A stretch of 64,000 bases of DNA, taken from Ardenticatenaceae bacterium (GTDB lineage: Bacteria; Chloroflexota; Anaerolineae; Promineifilales; Promineifilaceae). The notes beneath the pieces are model-generated. The model made no database searches, was not told the origin of the DNA, and saw only the letters and a program-made list of their open reading frames with translations. The translations under genes were made by a program, and so were the position numbers. The stretch covers positions 190,828 through 254,827 of the forward strand of contig JACKBT010000002.1 in assembly GCA_020634415.1 (NCBI GenBank). Reading direction: 5' to 3'. Of the stretch, positions 50,958 through 58,872 are shown piece by piece; position 1 is the first letter of the stretch; every line of letters begins with the position of its first letter.

Positions 50958-51760
50958 GCCGCCACCTTTTCCTTCAGCGCGTTGTTATAGGCGCGTCTGG
51001 CCGCAATCTTGGCTTCCTTGTGTGCCTCAGTCGTAGAAACCGCCTTCTTTTCCCACTCAAGCCGTTTGGTGCAATATTCCGCCACGGCCGCCAGGGTTGC
51101 CCCTTTCTTGGCGGTGTCCCATTTGCCACAAATGCCTTCGCGCACCGTTTGCACCCGATTGGCATCGAAGTAGAAGTCGGGATAGGCACGGCTGACGCAC
51201 ACATCGAAGTCCATCTCATCGGTGGCCTCCTGCGCCCGTTGCAGCCATTCTGTTTGAGTTAGCTGGGAAGGGTTGCTGCTGCCCGGCTGTGCCGGTTTAG
51301 GTGCAGGTGTCGCCGGTGGTGGTGTGGCGGGCTGGCGGCCGCTGCCATTGGCCTGGGACTTTGGCTGAGTCGGTGGCGGTGTCCCTTCCTCAAGTGCATC
51401 CTCCAAACGGCTGTCCAGTTCCTCAGCATCGCTGTAATCCTTGAAAGTGACGAGCCGGGCGTAACGATTACTGCCGTCCTCATTCTTGCCCATCGGCCGA
51501 GAAAACCAAATGGCCTGGCCGAATTTGCCAGTGCCATTGCGTCGGGTGAAGATGTGGCCCAGGTACTCTACTCGTGAAGGGCCGCTGCTGTCAGCCTCCA
51601 GCACCACCGCGTCAACGGAGGCAAAGTCGAAGGTGGCATAAGCCGCAAGCGGTCGTTGGTAGTTGGGCGCATCCGATTTCATGGCTCGGCCGATGGCGGC
51701 CAGACTGGTGTGGATGCCATCCAACTTTCGCATTAACTGTTGAAATTGATTGTTGTCCAT
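50954..51760 (-). CDS. Possible ssDNA-binding protein
   Basis: 268 residues from ATG 51760 (GGAG upstream). N-terminal region (about 30-105) is strand-rich with FDFASVDAVVLEADSSGPSRVEYLGHIFTRR, compatible with an OB-type fold; a Pro/Gly/Gln linker follows (125-165) and then a helical, Cys-containing C-terminal domain. The architecture, core plus flexible linker, recalls single-strand-binding proteins, but I cannot confirm the family. Confidence 0.5.
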   Translation of the reverse strand: MDNNQFQQLMRKLDGIHTSLAAIGRAMKSDAPNYQRPLAAYATFDFASVDAVVLEADSSGPSRVEYLGHIFTRRNGTGKFGQAIWFSRPMGKNEDGSNRYARLVTFKDYSDAEELDSRLEDALEEGTPPPTQPKSQANGSGRQPATPPPATPAPKPAQPGSSNPSQLTQTEWLQRAQEATDEMDFDVCVSRAYPDFYFDANRVQTVREGICGKWDTAKKGATLAAVAEYCTKRLEWEKKAVSTTEAHKEAKIAARRAYNNALKEKVAA

Positions 51761-51772
51761 GTTTGTCATCTC

Positions 51773-51816
51773 CGAACGGCCGTTCGGCCAACTTATGCTA
51801 GTCGAACGGCCGTTCT
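51773..51816. promoter_or_regulatory. Pair of extended ACGGCCGT palindromes
   Basis: CGAACGGCCGTTCG (51773-51786) and CGAACGGCCGTTCT (51803-51816) begin 30 bp apart in the intergenic gap before the gene at 50954-51760. Spacing near three turns and longer symmetry than most copies suggest this pair is an operator or a specialised use of the genome-wide motif. Confidence 0.4.
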
Positions 51817-51820
51817 AACA

Positions 51821-52033
51821 TTATACAGCCTCTAAGACCACTTCTGCCTGCCATTTCCAGTCATGGGGTTGGCGGGTGTCAAATTCACCGGAGCCATCAA
51901 AGTGGCCTTCAGGATTCTCCTCCACCACTTCCATTGCATGGTTGCGCGTGGTAGGGAAGGTGCGTTTGCCATCCTCGCGGATGATGGCTTGGGTGTAGTG
52001 AAAGCCGCTGCGGGTGATGGTGATGGTGATCAT
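51821..52033 (-). CDS. Small beta-rich protein, unknown
   Basis: 70 residues from ATG 52033 (AGGAGG 10 nt before). ITITITRSGFHYTQAIIREDGKRTFPTT suggests paired strands; the C-terminal half is charged. Overlaps the next gene end slightly. Confidence 0.5.
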   Translation of the reverse strand: MITITITRSGFHYTQAIIREDGKRTFPTTRNHAMEVVEENPEGHFDGSGEFDTRQPHDWKWQAEVVLEAV

Positions 52034-52035
52034 CT

Positions 52036-52545
52036 CTACCAAACCTCCTCGCCCTTCGCCTGGCGCACGGCCGCCAGCTTGCCGTCGTAATACTGCATCC
52101 GGCGCAGGGCAACTGTTAACTCCGGGTTATCAACCAACTGGCGCGGCTGGTTAGGTTGGATGCCCAACTCGGCCAGAGCCTGTTGGGCCAAAGGTTTCCA
52201 TTGGGCGAGTGTCAGCGGTTCACCTCGTTTCTTAGGCATCAGGTGAGCGTAGGGGAACGGCCGTTGTTCGCGTGGCGGCTCTGGCTCGGCCGGCACAGCT
52301 GGTGGGATGGCGGCCGCCAACTTCTCAAACTCTTTGGCCGAGATACGTTCGCAGCGCATCTGTGCGCCAGTTTGCAATCTACAGATGGCATAATCCGGGT
52401 CGTAGGTTGTGCCCAAGATGAGCAAGTCGCCTTCGTTGGCCTCTTGCACACTGTGCGGGCAGTTGGGGTCACGCGCATCTATGATTTTACGGCGGCAGGT
52501 GCAATACAACTGGCCGCACCTGGGGCAAATACGTTGATTGTTCAT
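52036..52545 (-). CDS. Zinc-binding protein with linker
   Basis: 169 residues. N-terminus ICPRCGQLYCTCRRK with cysteines at positions 7, 10, 15 and 17, and DPNCPHSVQ nearby, forming a zinc knuckle; then GDLLILGTTYDPDYAICRLQTGAQMRCERIS (strands), a Pro/Glu linker and a C-terminal helical part. A DNA-binding helper of unknown role; no family is recognised. Confidence 0.6.
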   Translation of the reverse strand: MNNQRICPRCGQLYCTCRRKIIDARDPNCPHSVQEANEGDLLILGTTYDPDYAICRLQTGAQMRCERISAKEFEKLAAAIPPAVPAEPEPPREQRPFPYAHLMPKKRGEPLTLAQWKPLAQQALAELGIQPNQPRQLVDNPELTVALRRMQYYDGKLAAVRQAKGEEVW

Positions 52546-53099
52546 CAGTTCAACTCGCTGGCAGCAAAGTGACGCTTGGCAATAACGGCCGTATGGCCGC
52601 CGCGACCTTTACCTGACCAATAAGGCACAATCACTTCCGCCGTCTCCGGCAGAAGGCCGCCGTGCTGGTGGAACAAATCGGCCGCTGTGGTGATGAGCCG
52701 CTGCTTCAGGCCGCGACCGCTCTTGAGCGGACGGCCGTCAAACTGAACGGCCGTAATCGTGGCTGTGGCCTCGAAAATGGCATCTTCCAGCGTCTCGCAG
52801 CCGGGCGACTTCACCACCACCACCAGCTTGGCCTCGTCGCGGTGGAAGCAGACCTGACCGTCTACAAAGTAGGTTAATTCACCTGACGGCCGTTCCTCCC
52901 GGACGACGCGCACCTGGTTGGTTTGGATTTCGTAATCCACCAGGTCAATGGCAATATCGCAGAGAGCAGGCACGTGCGTGGCATAGACGAAATTGGCAAA
53001 GCGGCTTACCCGATGGCCGATTTCGCCTGGCTCCAAGTAGCTCACTTCGTAAAAATGCCAATCTTTCGTCAACATAACTGAATCTGATACAATGTTCAT
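52545..53099 (-). CDS. Unknown late-operon protein
   Basis: 184 residues from ATG 53099 (MNIVSDSVML, AAGGAGA 9 nt before); the upstream part of the open frame reads through a terminator and is excluded. Strand-rich with VRVVREERPSGELTYFVDGQVCFHRDEAKLVVVVKSP and a C-terminal basic part (FDGRPLKSGRGLKQRLITTAADLFHQHGG). No family recognised. Its gene follows a terminator, so it has its own promoter or is read through. Confidence 0.6.
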   Translation of the reverse strand: MNIVSDSVMLTKDWHFYEVSYLEPGEIGHRVSRFANFVYATHVPALCDIAIDLVDYEIQTNQVRVVREERPSGELTYFVDGQVCFHRDEAKLVVVVKSPGCETLEDAIFEATATITAVQFDGRPLKSGRGLKQRLITTAADLFHQHGGLLPETAEVIVPYWSGKGRGGHTAVIAKRHFAASELN

Positions 53100-53129
53100 G
53101 GTGTTAATGGTCTCCTTTAGTGAGACAAG

Positions 53130-53163
53130 AAAGGCCACTCGCGGGCAAGGCGAGTGGCCTTTT
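53130..53163 (-). terminator. Hairpin terminator between late genes
   Basis: Stem AAAGGCCACTCGC / GCGAGTGGCCTTT with loop GGGCAAG, followed by TTCTT on the plus strand. It sits between the stop of the gene at 53165-53371 and the start at 53099, so it may attenuate leftward transcription. Confidence 0.7.
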
Positions 53164-53164
53164 C

Positions 53165-53371
53165 TTATTCCTGGGTCTCTTGGGTTAAGTCTTGGGCAAT
53201 GCTGTCCATGTAGTTGGTGAATCGCTCGGCTTTTTTGCCAGACAATCTCACCTTTGCCCCACCACCATATGTAATCTGAACAATCTGGGGGTTTGGGCAA
53301 CCCCCGTCGACGGCAGCGATGCCGTTTACGTTCACATATTGGCCTGGAGCTACTTTCAAAAAATGGTTCAT
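53165..53371 (-). CDS. Small beta-rich protein
   Basis: 68 residues from ATG 53371 (AAAGGAGAG upstream). NHFLKVAPGQYVNVNGIAAVDGGCPNPQIVQITYGGGAKVRLSGKKAERFTNYM looks like a small strand-rich domain with a helix tail, resembling LytTR- or SH3-like phage regulators. The only gene between promoter (53436-53463) and terminator (53130-53163). Confidence 0.6.
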   Translation of the reverse strand: MNHFLKVAPGQYVNVNGIAAVDGGCPNPQIVQITYGGGAKVRLSGKKAERFTNYMDSIAQDLTQETQE

Positions 53372-53418
53372 AGGTCTCTCCTTTCGGCCGCCGCACCGGG
53401 AAGGGTGGGGCGGAGTGT

Positions 53419-53463
53419 CTAACAGAATTAAATATATTCTAACAGAATCTAACAGAACGTCAA
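53419..53463 (-). promoter_or_regulatory. Leftward promoter with TTCTGTTAG operators
   Basis: On the minus strand TTGACG (53458-53463), 16 bp, TAGAAT (53436-53441). Three copies of TTCTGTTAG (53449-53457, 53439-53447, 53419-53427) at 10- and 20-bp spacing cover the spacer and downstream region. Start would be near 53428, about 57 bp before the gene at 53371. Confidence 0.75.
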
Positions 53464-53481
53464 GGAATTGAGGCAACAAAA

Positions 53482-53502
53482 AACCCCGCGTGGGGCGGGG
53501 TT
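53482..53502 (-). terminator. Terminator of the aspartyl protease operon
   Basis: AACCCCGC / GCGGGGTT with loop GTGGG; six T follow on the minus strand. It follows the leftward gene at 53575-54120 and separates it from the promoter at 53463. Confidence 0.85.
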
Positions 53503-53506
53503 GTCA

Positions 53507-53527
53507 TACAATTGTATTACAATTGTA
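53507..53527. repeat. Tandem TACAATTGTA palindromes
   Basis: Two perfect 10-bp palindromes TACAATTGTA with one base between (53507-53516 and 53518-53527), in the gap behind the aspartyl protease gene. Operator-like but far from any recognised promoter. Confidence 0.45.
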
Positions 53528-53574
53528 ATACTTGCTTATGTGGGGTGGGATTGTCATCAGAACGGGTTATCTGG

Positions 53575-54120
53575 CTATCTTCTCCGTTTTTGCCCTTTCT
53601 TTGATTGTTTTGGTTTAGCTGCCCTGATTTTCTTAAGCCGATCCTTGCTTTGCTGTTCATTTACAAAATCAATTCTCTCTACAGAGGGAAATCGGAAAGA
53701 AAAAGAAGTCACTCCACCAAAGTTGGTCACGGCAAAATCCCCCATAAGTATAATGTCCATCCCAATCAATAATTCAATGCCTCTTAGGTCTCCTTGAGCC
53801 ACTGTGAGATTCTGAATAATAACCTGATTAGGAAGAAATATATCAACGAGAAAAGTGGGGGTTTCCTCCAGTACACCTCCAGCCGTTGCGACTCTCGTCA
53901 TTCCTATAGGGGTTAAGTTACAATCACGAACAACTTTTTCTGTTACCATGCTGTTGGTTGCTCCGGTATCCCACAAAGCATGAAATTCATGATCTTTACT
54001 TAAGCGTACTGAACCGTCAAAAGGAGATTGGTACACCAAGACTTGCGTTACCAATCTACTAAGTAAACCGCCATTAGAGGTTGACGTGAAACAATGAATC
54101 CGCTGATTATTTTTAGACAT
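53575..54120 (-). CDS. Retropepsin-like aspartyl protease
   Basis: 181 residues. The active-site loop ALWDTGATNSMV (about 49-60) has the D-T-G signature; a later IGMDIILMGDFAV matches the conserved psi-loop G-M-D-I. Size and layout fit the single-domain, dimer-forming bacterial retropepsin-like proteins. The C-terminal 30 residues are very basic (KDRLKKIRAAKPKQSKKGQKRRR). It overlaps the upstream gene by 8 nt. Function in phage is unknown. Confidence 0.8.
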   Translation of the reverse strand: MSKNNQRIHCFTSTSNGGLLSRLVTQVLVYQSPFDGSVRLSKDHEFHALWDTGATNSMVTEKVVRDCNLTPIGMTRVATAGGVLEETPTFLVDIFLPNQVIIQNLTVAQGDLRGIELLIGMDIILMGDFAVTNFGGVTSFSFRFPSVERIDFVNEQQSKDRLKKIRAAKPKQSKKGQKRRR

Positions 54121-54364
54121 TTAGAGCATAGGGGGTGGCAACGTTTACCGTATATGCACCTGGCCCAGGTGACACCTTCTGCACAAGAAATGTTCCTAAT
54201 TTGTGGCCTTGAGCCTCAGATTGCCTGACAGCTTCTACCTCAGAACGATAGATACCTACAACCTTAAAATCCTTCAGAACTATGACTTTGCCATCATACT
54301 TTCGCACAAATTCATCCTGGTTTTCAATATAGTAATGAAACTGTTCCTTTAGGTTATCGTACAT
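54113..54364 (-). CDS. DUF5678-like partner of the aspartyl protease
   Basis: 83 residues from ATG 54364 (GGAAG upstream). The pattern YIENQDEFVRKYDGKVIVLKDFKVVGIYRSEVEAVRQSEAQGHKLGTFLVQKVSPGP is that of DUF5678 proteins, which are often found beside retropepsin-like genes in bacterial genomes. The two open frames overlap by 8 nt and are probably translated together. Confidence 0.7.
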   Translation of the reverse strand: MYDNLKEQFHYYIENQDEFVRKYDGKVIVLKDFKVVGIYRSEVEAVRQSEAQGHKLGTFLVQKVSPGPGAYTVNVATPYALNV

Positions 54365-54419
54365 CCTACACTTCCTTTGTTGTTTATCGGGGAACAAAAC
54401 AACATACAGTGGCACCCCG

Positions 54420-54435
54420 CACTATTAGTATAGTG
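54420..54435 (-). promoter_or_regulatory. Inverted repeat upstream of protease operon
   Basis: CACTAT-TAGT-ATAGTG 56-71 bp before the ATG at 54364. The minus strand also has a -10-like TATACT across it. Probably the operator region of the protease pair. Confidence 0.45.
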
Positions 54436-54468
54436 TAAGTTTTCACAAATGTATATAGAACCGATGTG

Positions 54469-54699
54469 TCAACGGCCGTTCTCATCCCCGCCAAACACAT
54501 CCAACAACACCTCGTCCACTTCATCATCTGGCAAAATCATCACCAACTCTCTCAGCCTGTCTGTGCAAATGTGGCGCAGCAGCCGGAGCAGCAGCCGCTC
54601 TGTCCAATAGACATCGGGGATGAGGGTATCCGCGCCTTGAGCCAGTTGGGCGTAGGCACGGCCGTGTGCTTTTAGTTTGGTGAGGATTGAGTCATTCAT
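54469..54699 (-). CDS. Small acidic helical protein
   Basis: 76 residues, MNDSILTKLKAHGRAYAQLA, with alternating leucine/basic helices and an acidic end (DDEVDEVLLDVFGGDE). No family recognised. It begins behind the lipoprotein-like gene and shares no overlap. Possibly a transcription helper; no support beyond appearance. Confidence 0.5.
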   Translation of the reverse strand: MNDSILTKLKAHGRAYAQLAQGADTLIPDVYWTERLLLRLLRHICTDRLRELVMILPDDEVDEVLLDVFGGDENGR

Positions 54700-54707
54700 A
54701 TTTGCAA

Positions 54708-55526
54708 TTAATTTTCTACAGATGGGTCTGGAACAAGCAAATAAGCAGCATCGCTCAAGAAAGGTTCATAAGCTAGTACAAAGCTCGTTTCATCTGCCTC
54801 CACTTCAAAAGCAACCCACCCTGTAATGGTTGCTCCACCAAAAAACTCAAAGGTGTCTAGTTCATCAGGTACGCCCACAATGTTAATAATAGGGCGATGA
54901 ATGATGCCTGCCGAACCATAAGCCTCGAAATCACTGTCATCGGGAGAACAGGTCTCAGTACTGGCTACATTGCAAGTCAAGGTCACATACACCATAAGCA
55001 GGGCCTTGCCTTCGGCCGCTGACGGATTGAACATGTTGGCTCTTTCCAAAAAGGCATCGGTAGGGAAGATCGCCCGCTCAATAGAAACATCGTACCGCTC
55101 CAGCTGCACCACGCCGCCAGGGTGCATTGGGTCTTGGCGGCTAAGACCAGTCGGTTCTGGGGTATTGGTTGGTGCAGATGTGGCCGTAGGAATAGGTGTA
55201 TCGGTTGGTTCTGGGGTGCTGCTAGGAACAGGTGTAAGGGTAGGGGTATTTGTCGGTTTGGCTGCCTCAGTCATCGTGGCAATTGCGTCTCCCGTAGCCT
55301 GTTCGTTAGCAACGGCCGTTCCCGTCACCTGGGCCACGGCTTCGGCTGTTTGCGCAACTTGCCGCTCGGCTTCCGAAGTAGCCCTAAACTCTTCTCCCTC
55401 TGGTGTTTGTGTCCAATAAGCTCCATAGGCCATAAGGCCACAAAAACACAGTCCCACCAAACCAACAATGCCAAGTATGATCCACAACCAACGACGGCGC
55501 GGGCGAGATGAGATTTCCTCTGACAT
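54708..55526 (-). CDS. Anchored DUF4352-like surface protein
   Basis: 272 residues. Membrane anchor at about 13-34 (LWIILGIVGLVGLCFCGLMAYGAYW), a Thr/Pro/Glu linker (70-140: TNTPTLTPVPSSTPEPTDTPIP) and a C-terminal Ig-like domain (about 145-270) of DUF4352 type, with a Cys pair (LTCNVASTETCSPDD). Such proteins are common on the surface of Chloroflexota cells. In a prophage it could be a lysogenic-conversion protein changing the cell surface. It is near the right end, where morons accumulate. Confidence 0.72.
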   Translation of the reverse strand: MSEEISSRPRRRWLWIILGIVGLVGLCFCGLMAYGAYWTQTPEGEEFRATSEAERQVAQTAEAVAQVTGTAVANEQATGDAIATMTEAAKPTNTPTLTPVPSSTPEPTDTPIPTATSAPTNTPEPTGLSRQDPMHPGGVVQLERYDVSIERAIFPTDAFLERANMFNPSAAEGKALLMVYVTLTCNVASTETCSPDDSDFEAYGSAGIIHRPIINIVGVPDELDTFEFFGGATITGWVAFEVEADETSFVLAYEPFLSDAAYLLVPDPSVEN

Positions 55527-55628
55527 GATTACCTCCTAAACTGATTAGACAAGATGGCAGATAGTACCCAAAACGGCCGTCAGGCACAATGCAACGGGTG
55601 TTCTATTTTGCAAGCTTTCGATTTAATA

Positions 55629-55657
55629 TTGACGTGTCTGTTAGTTTCTGTTAGGAT
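55629..55657 (+). promoter_or_regulatory. Rightward promoter with TTCTGTTAG operators
   Basis: TTGACG (55629-55634), 17-bp spacer, TAGGAT (55652-55657). The spacer holds GTCTGTTAG (55636-55644) and TTCTGTTAG (55646-55654) 10 bp apart, as in the leftward promoter at 53463. Start would be about 55664. Confidence 0.72.
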
Positions 55658-55712
55658 TCGGCGCATGGACAATTTGCTCGTTAGTGATTCCCCAAGAATG
55701 GAGGCGCAAGAC

Positions 55713-55946
55713 ATGAGACTGTCAGATGTCGAACGCGCCTCGCAATTAATACAGGAAGTCCTTCAAGATGAAGGTGAAGACAACTTGGTTTACCTAAGTG
55801 CTATGGTTCCCCCGGCGCACAAGGACTTGATCAGTGGTCTAGCCAAAATCAACAAGGCCAAGCAAGCGGCGGTTTTGCGTGCCATCATTGACGAGTGGTG
55901 CGAATTCAAGCTGCAAGCCAGCCTGACAAGCGAGGCGCAGGGATAA
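55713..55946 (+). CDS. Small protein, possible regulator
   Basis: 77 residues from ATG 55713, chosen because GGAGG lies 8 nt before it; a start at 55665 is nearly leaderless. Helical, SDVERASQLIQEVLQDEGED, then PPAHKDLISGLAKINKAKQAAVLRAIIDEWCEFKLQ. It is the only rightward gene near the right end, and its promoter shares operators with the leftward promoter at 53463, so it could encode that regulator. Untested. Confidence 0.6.
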   Translation: MRLSDVERASQLIQEVLQDEGEDNLVYLSAMVPPAHKDLISGLAKINKAKQAAVLRAIIDEWCEFKLQASLTSEAQG

Positions 55947-55952
55947 CAAAAA

Positions 55953-55980
55953 ACCCCGCGCCAAAGGCAGCGAGGCTTTT
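55953..55980 (+). terminator. Terminator after the right-end gene
   Basis: AAAACCCCGC ... GCGAGGCTTTT forms an imperfect GC-rich stem with a flanking T-run, just behind the stop at 55946. It probably ends the rightward transcript. Confidence 0.55.
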
Positions 55981-56094
55981 GCTTGACCAACCTCTCTCAA
56001 AGCCGATCATTCTTTCAGTTACAAGCCGTTCCTCTGGGTTCCATGCCTGGAACGGCCGTTTACCGAACCTTAACATCCAATTTCTGGACATAAG

Positions 56095-56176
<82 letters not shown>

Positions 56177-56268
56177 AACATCGTGAGGGAGATTATATGT
56201 TTTTTTTAACGGCCGTCAACCCCATTGTGGCAAGTAACAAGTGGCAAACACCTGCCACCTGCCGCCTG

Positions 56269-57447
56269 CTACTTGCCGCCTTCCCGACGGCCGTTTTCCT
56301 CCACACTATCCAAATAATCAAAATACGCCTGATTAATAATCGAAAGAAACTCCTCATCCACCTGCGGAATCGGCAGCTTCTCAAACGGCACAATCTCCCG
56401 GAACCGCTCCGTCGCAAACTCAATATCCCGCACCATATACGGCGCCTGAAAAGCCACACTCCGCGCCAGCAGCCGCTCCACCGCATTCATCGGCTCCGTC
56501 GCAAACGCCTCCTCCTCCACCATTTCCAACCCGCGAATAGCCAAACTCTGGCACACAATCCGGTGAATCGTCGCAATCAGCGGCGGATCCTCATTCACAA
56601 TATTAAACACCTTCAACTCCGGCGTTGCCAACACCGCCTCTTCCGCCACCAACTGCATCGCATCAATCACAAAATCAATCGGCACAAAATTCAGCCGCGT
56701 CTGCGGATGCCCCATCAAACGCACATCAAACGTGCCATCAAAGCCCTGCCCCCGCTTCTCAAAATGCTTCCGCAGCCGATACAGCGCATCACACACCTGG
56801 TAATACGCCGAATGGCTCACCGCCTTCGTCTCCCGCGAACCCACAATAATCGCTGGCCGAAAAATCGTCGCATCCAGCCCATGCTCCGCCTGATACGCCT
56901 GCACCAACGTCTCCCCCTCATACTTCGACCATTCATACAGCGAACGGAAACCCGTATTCCCCGGCACATACGCCTCCGGCACAATATCTAGCTCCTGCCC
57001 TGTGCTGTAAGCCGTACCCACATGAAAATAACGCGGCGGTTGTTTACCCCCATTCACCCGCAAAACCAGCTCCAAAATATGGCGCACCCCTTCAATATTG
57101 ATGGCCTCCACATCAGCGCGATCCCGCTTGCGGAACAAAAACGTAGCCGCACAGTGCCAAATTTCATCAATCCGCTCATGGCCCACATGGGTGCGAATTT
57201 TGTGCAAAAGGACATCGGCCGTTTCCTGCACATCCCCCGCAATCACCACCAGATTATCCAGACAATCCTGTAGATTGGCATCCACCTGCTCAATAGCCGC
57301 CAGCACCCGTTCCTGCGCCGAACGCCGCCGCCCACTCTCTCGCACCAGCGCCACCACCCGATGGCCTTGCTTCAATAAAGTCGCCGCCAAATGGCAGCCC
57401 ACATATCCCGTCACACCCGTTACAAAGACTAGCTTCTTCCCACTCAT
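56269..57447 (-). CDS. SDR-family NAD(P)-binding reductase
   Basis: 392 residues. Nucleotide-binding GVTGYVGCHLA (about 11-21), a catalytic YxxxK-type pattern in YEWSKYEGE (about 170-178) and TAYSTGQELD (Thr/Ser). The extended substrate domain and length fit the NAD-binding-4/male-sterility group, which includes fatty acyl-CoA and thioester reductases, so a lipid or polyketide reduction is plausible. It lies on the host side of the tRNA and is read leftward. Confidence 0.85.
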   Translation of the reverse strand: MSGKKLVFVTGVTGYVGCHLAATLLKQGHRVVALVRESGRRRSAQERVLAAIEQVDANLQDCLDNLVVIAGDVQETADVLLHKIRTHVGHERIDEIWHCAATFLFRKRDRADVEAINIEGVRHILELVLRVNGGKQPPRYFHVGTAYSTGQELDIVPEAYVPGNTGFRSLYEWSKYEGETLVQAYQAEHGLDATIFRPAIIVGSRETKAVSHSAYYQVCDALYRLRKHFEKRGQGFDGTFDVRLMGHPQTRLNFVPIDFVIDAMQLVAEEAVLATPELKVFNIVNEDPPLIATIHRIVCQSLAIRGLEMVEEEAFATEPMNAVERLLARSVAFQAPYMVRDIEFATERFREIVPFEKLPIPQVDEEFLSIINQAYFDYLDSVEENGRREGGK

Positions 57448-57606
57448 TCCTTACTATCCCTTAACTCAAAAAATATCATCTCATCTCGCCTTTCTATTCT
57501 AAACCATGTATGCGCTTGATGGTAATTGATGGTATAGTCAGGCCATGTTGTCAACAAGAAAGGCTGGGTTTCAGGGTGACATCATGCCGCGAAACTTGAC
57601 CTCTGA

Positions 57607-58872
57607 TTGAGAGCAATCTTGAAAAAAAAGCAAACCTCTCCAAGACAATCTGATTTAGGCGTAGCGGGTTTACTGGGAACGGCCGTTCTCCTGGGCATCA
57701 TCGCCTACTTCCTGCGCGACTACCTCCAAATTCAATACGGCTACTTTGGCAGCCTCATCTGGATCACCGTCCTGGGCGCATCCTTCTTCTTCAGCCTCCT
57801 CTACTTCGCCCAATTCCTGCTGCCCCTCGAAGGCATGGAAGGCTGGACCGAAGGACTGCGGCTGTTAAGCCGCGCCTATTTCGGCGACACCACCCCCAAC
57901 ACCCGCCCCCTGCCCGCCCCCCCACCCAGCGACGACAACACCGCCCCACCCCCTCGGCCCACCTTACTCCCCCCCAGCTTCCCCACCCTCAAAGCCGGCA
58001 TCATCCGCAGCCATTACGCCCTGGCCCTGTCACGTGGGCAAGGCTTTTCCCGCCCCACCGGCCCCGGCTTCGTCATGCTGCACCCCCGCGAAGCCATCAC
58101 CGATGTCATAGACCTGCGGCCGCAGTTGCGCACCCAAACCGTACAGGCCAACACCCGCGACGGCATCCCCGTCGAAACCACCGTCACCGTCATCTTCCAG
58201 GTACGCCAAATTACCCCCAGCCAAGAACAGCAAGACATACTCTATCCCTATGATCGGGAAGCCATCTTCCACGTCAGCTACGCCACCAGCACAGACGGCC
58301 GTTTCATCCGCGATTGGACCAACCAGGTAGCCCCCCGTGCCGCCGCCATCCTCATAGACGAACTGGCCCAACGCCGCCTCAACGACCTCTACCACGACAA
58401 CGGCAGCATCGCCCCCTTCGACATCATCCAACAAACCATCAAACGGCGCTTAGAACGCAGTGCCGATCAACTCGGCTTACAGATTTTGGCCGTCAGCATC
58501 GGCCACCTGCAACTGCCCGATGAGGTCGTCGAACAGCGCATCAAAATCTGGCAAGTCAATTGGGAGCGGCAAATCCGCGTCGAGCAAGCCGTCGGCGATG
58601 CCGAAGTCGAACGCCGCCTTAAAAACGCCCGCGCCCGCGCCCAAATCGAAATCATCCACAACATCACCCAAAACATAGATGCCATGCGCCGAGGCAACAG
58701 CAACCTCACCCAAATCATCATGCTGCGCATGATAGACGCCCTAGAAGAAGCCACAGCCGACCCCGTCGTACAAACCATGCTGCCCCAAGAGCTAATCGGG
58801 CAGCTAGTCGAAGAAACCTCTGGGCAAATGAGAGATTGGCTCACCGAGTCAGGAGGTTCGGCCCATGTTTAA
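57607..58872 (+). CDS. SPFH/Band 7 membrane protein
   Basis: 421 residues, start TTG at 57607 or more simply TTG at 57619 (LKKKQTSPRQS). Membrane helices at about 23-40 and 50-75, a Pro-rich linker (98-120), and an SPFH domain (about 130-350) with long Ala/Arg/Glu coil (VERRLKNARARAQIEIIHNITQNIDAM). Stomatin/flotillin-type proteins organise membrane microdomains. It overlaps the next SPFH gene by 8 nt. Confidence 0.8.
   Translation: MRAILKKKQTSPRQSDLGVAGLLGTAVLLGIIAYFLRDYLQIQYGYFGSLIWITVLGASFFFSLLYFAQFLLPLEGMEGWTEGLRLLSRAYFGDTTPNTRPLPAPPPSDDNTAPPPRPTLLPPSFPTLKAGIIRSHYALALSRGQGFSRPTGPGFVMLHPREAITDVIDLRPQLRTQTVQANTRDGIPVETTVTVIFQVRQITPSQEQQDILYPYDREAIFHVSYATSTDGRFIRDWTNQVAPRAAAILIDELAQRRLNDLYHDNGSIAPFDIIQQTIKRRLERSADQLGLQILAVSIGHLQLPDEVVEQRIKIWQVNWERQIRVEQAVGDAEVERRLKNARARAQIEIIHNITQNIDAMRRGNSNLTQIIMLRMIDALEEATADPVVQTMLPQELIGQLVEETSGQMRDWLTESGGSAHV

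Noticed and set aside
52545..53396. Long version of the 52545 gene starting at 53396
   Set aside because: The first 99 residues would read through the hairpin terminator at 53130-53163 and over another gene; the start at 53099 has a ribosome site.
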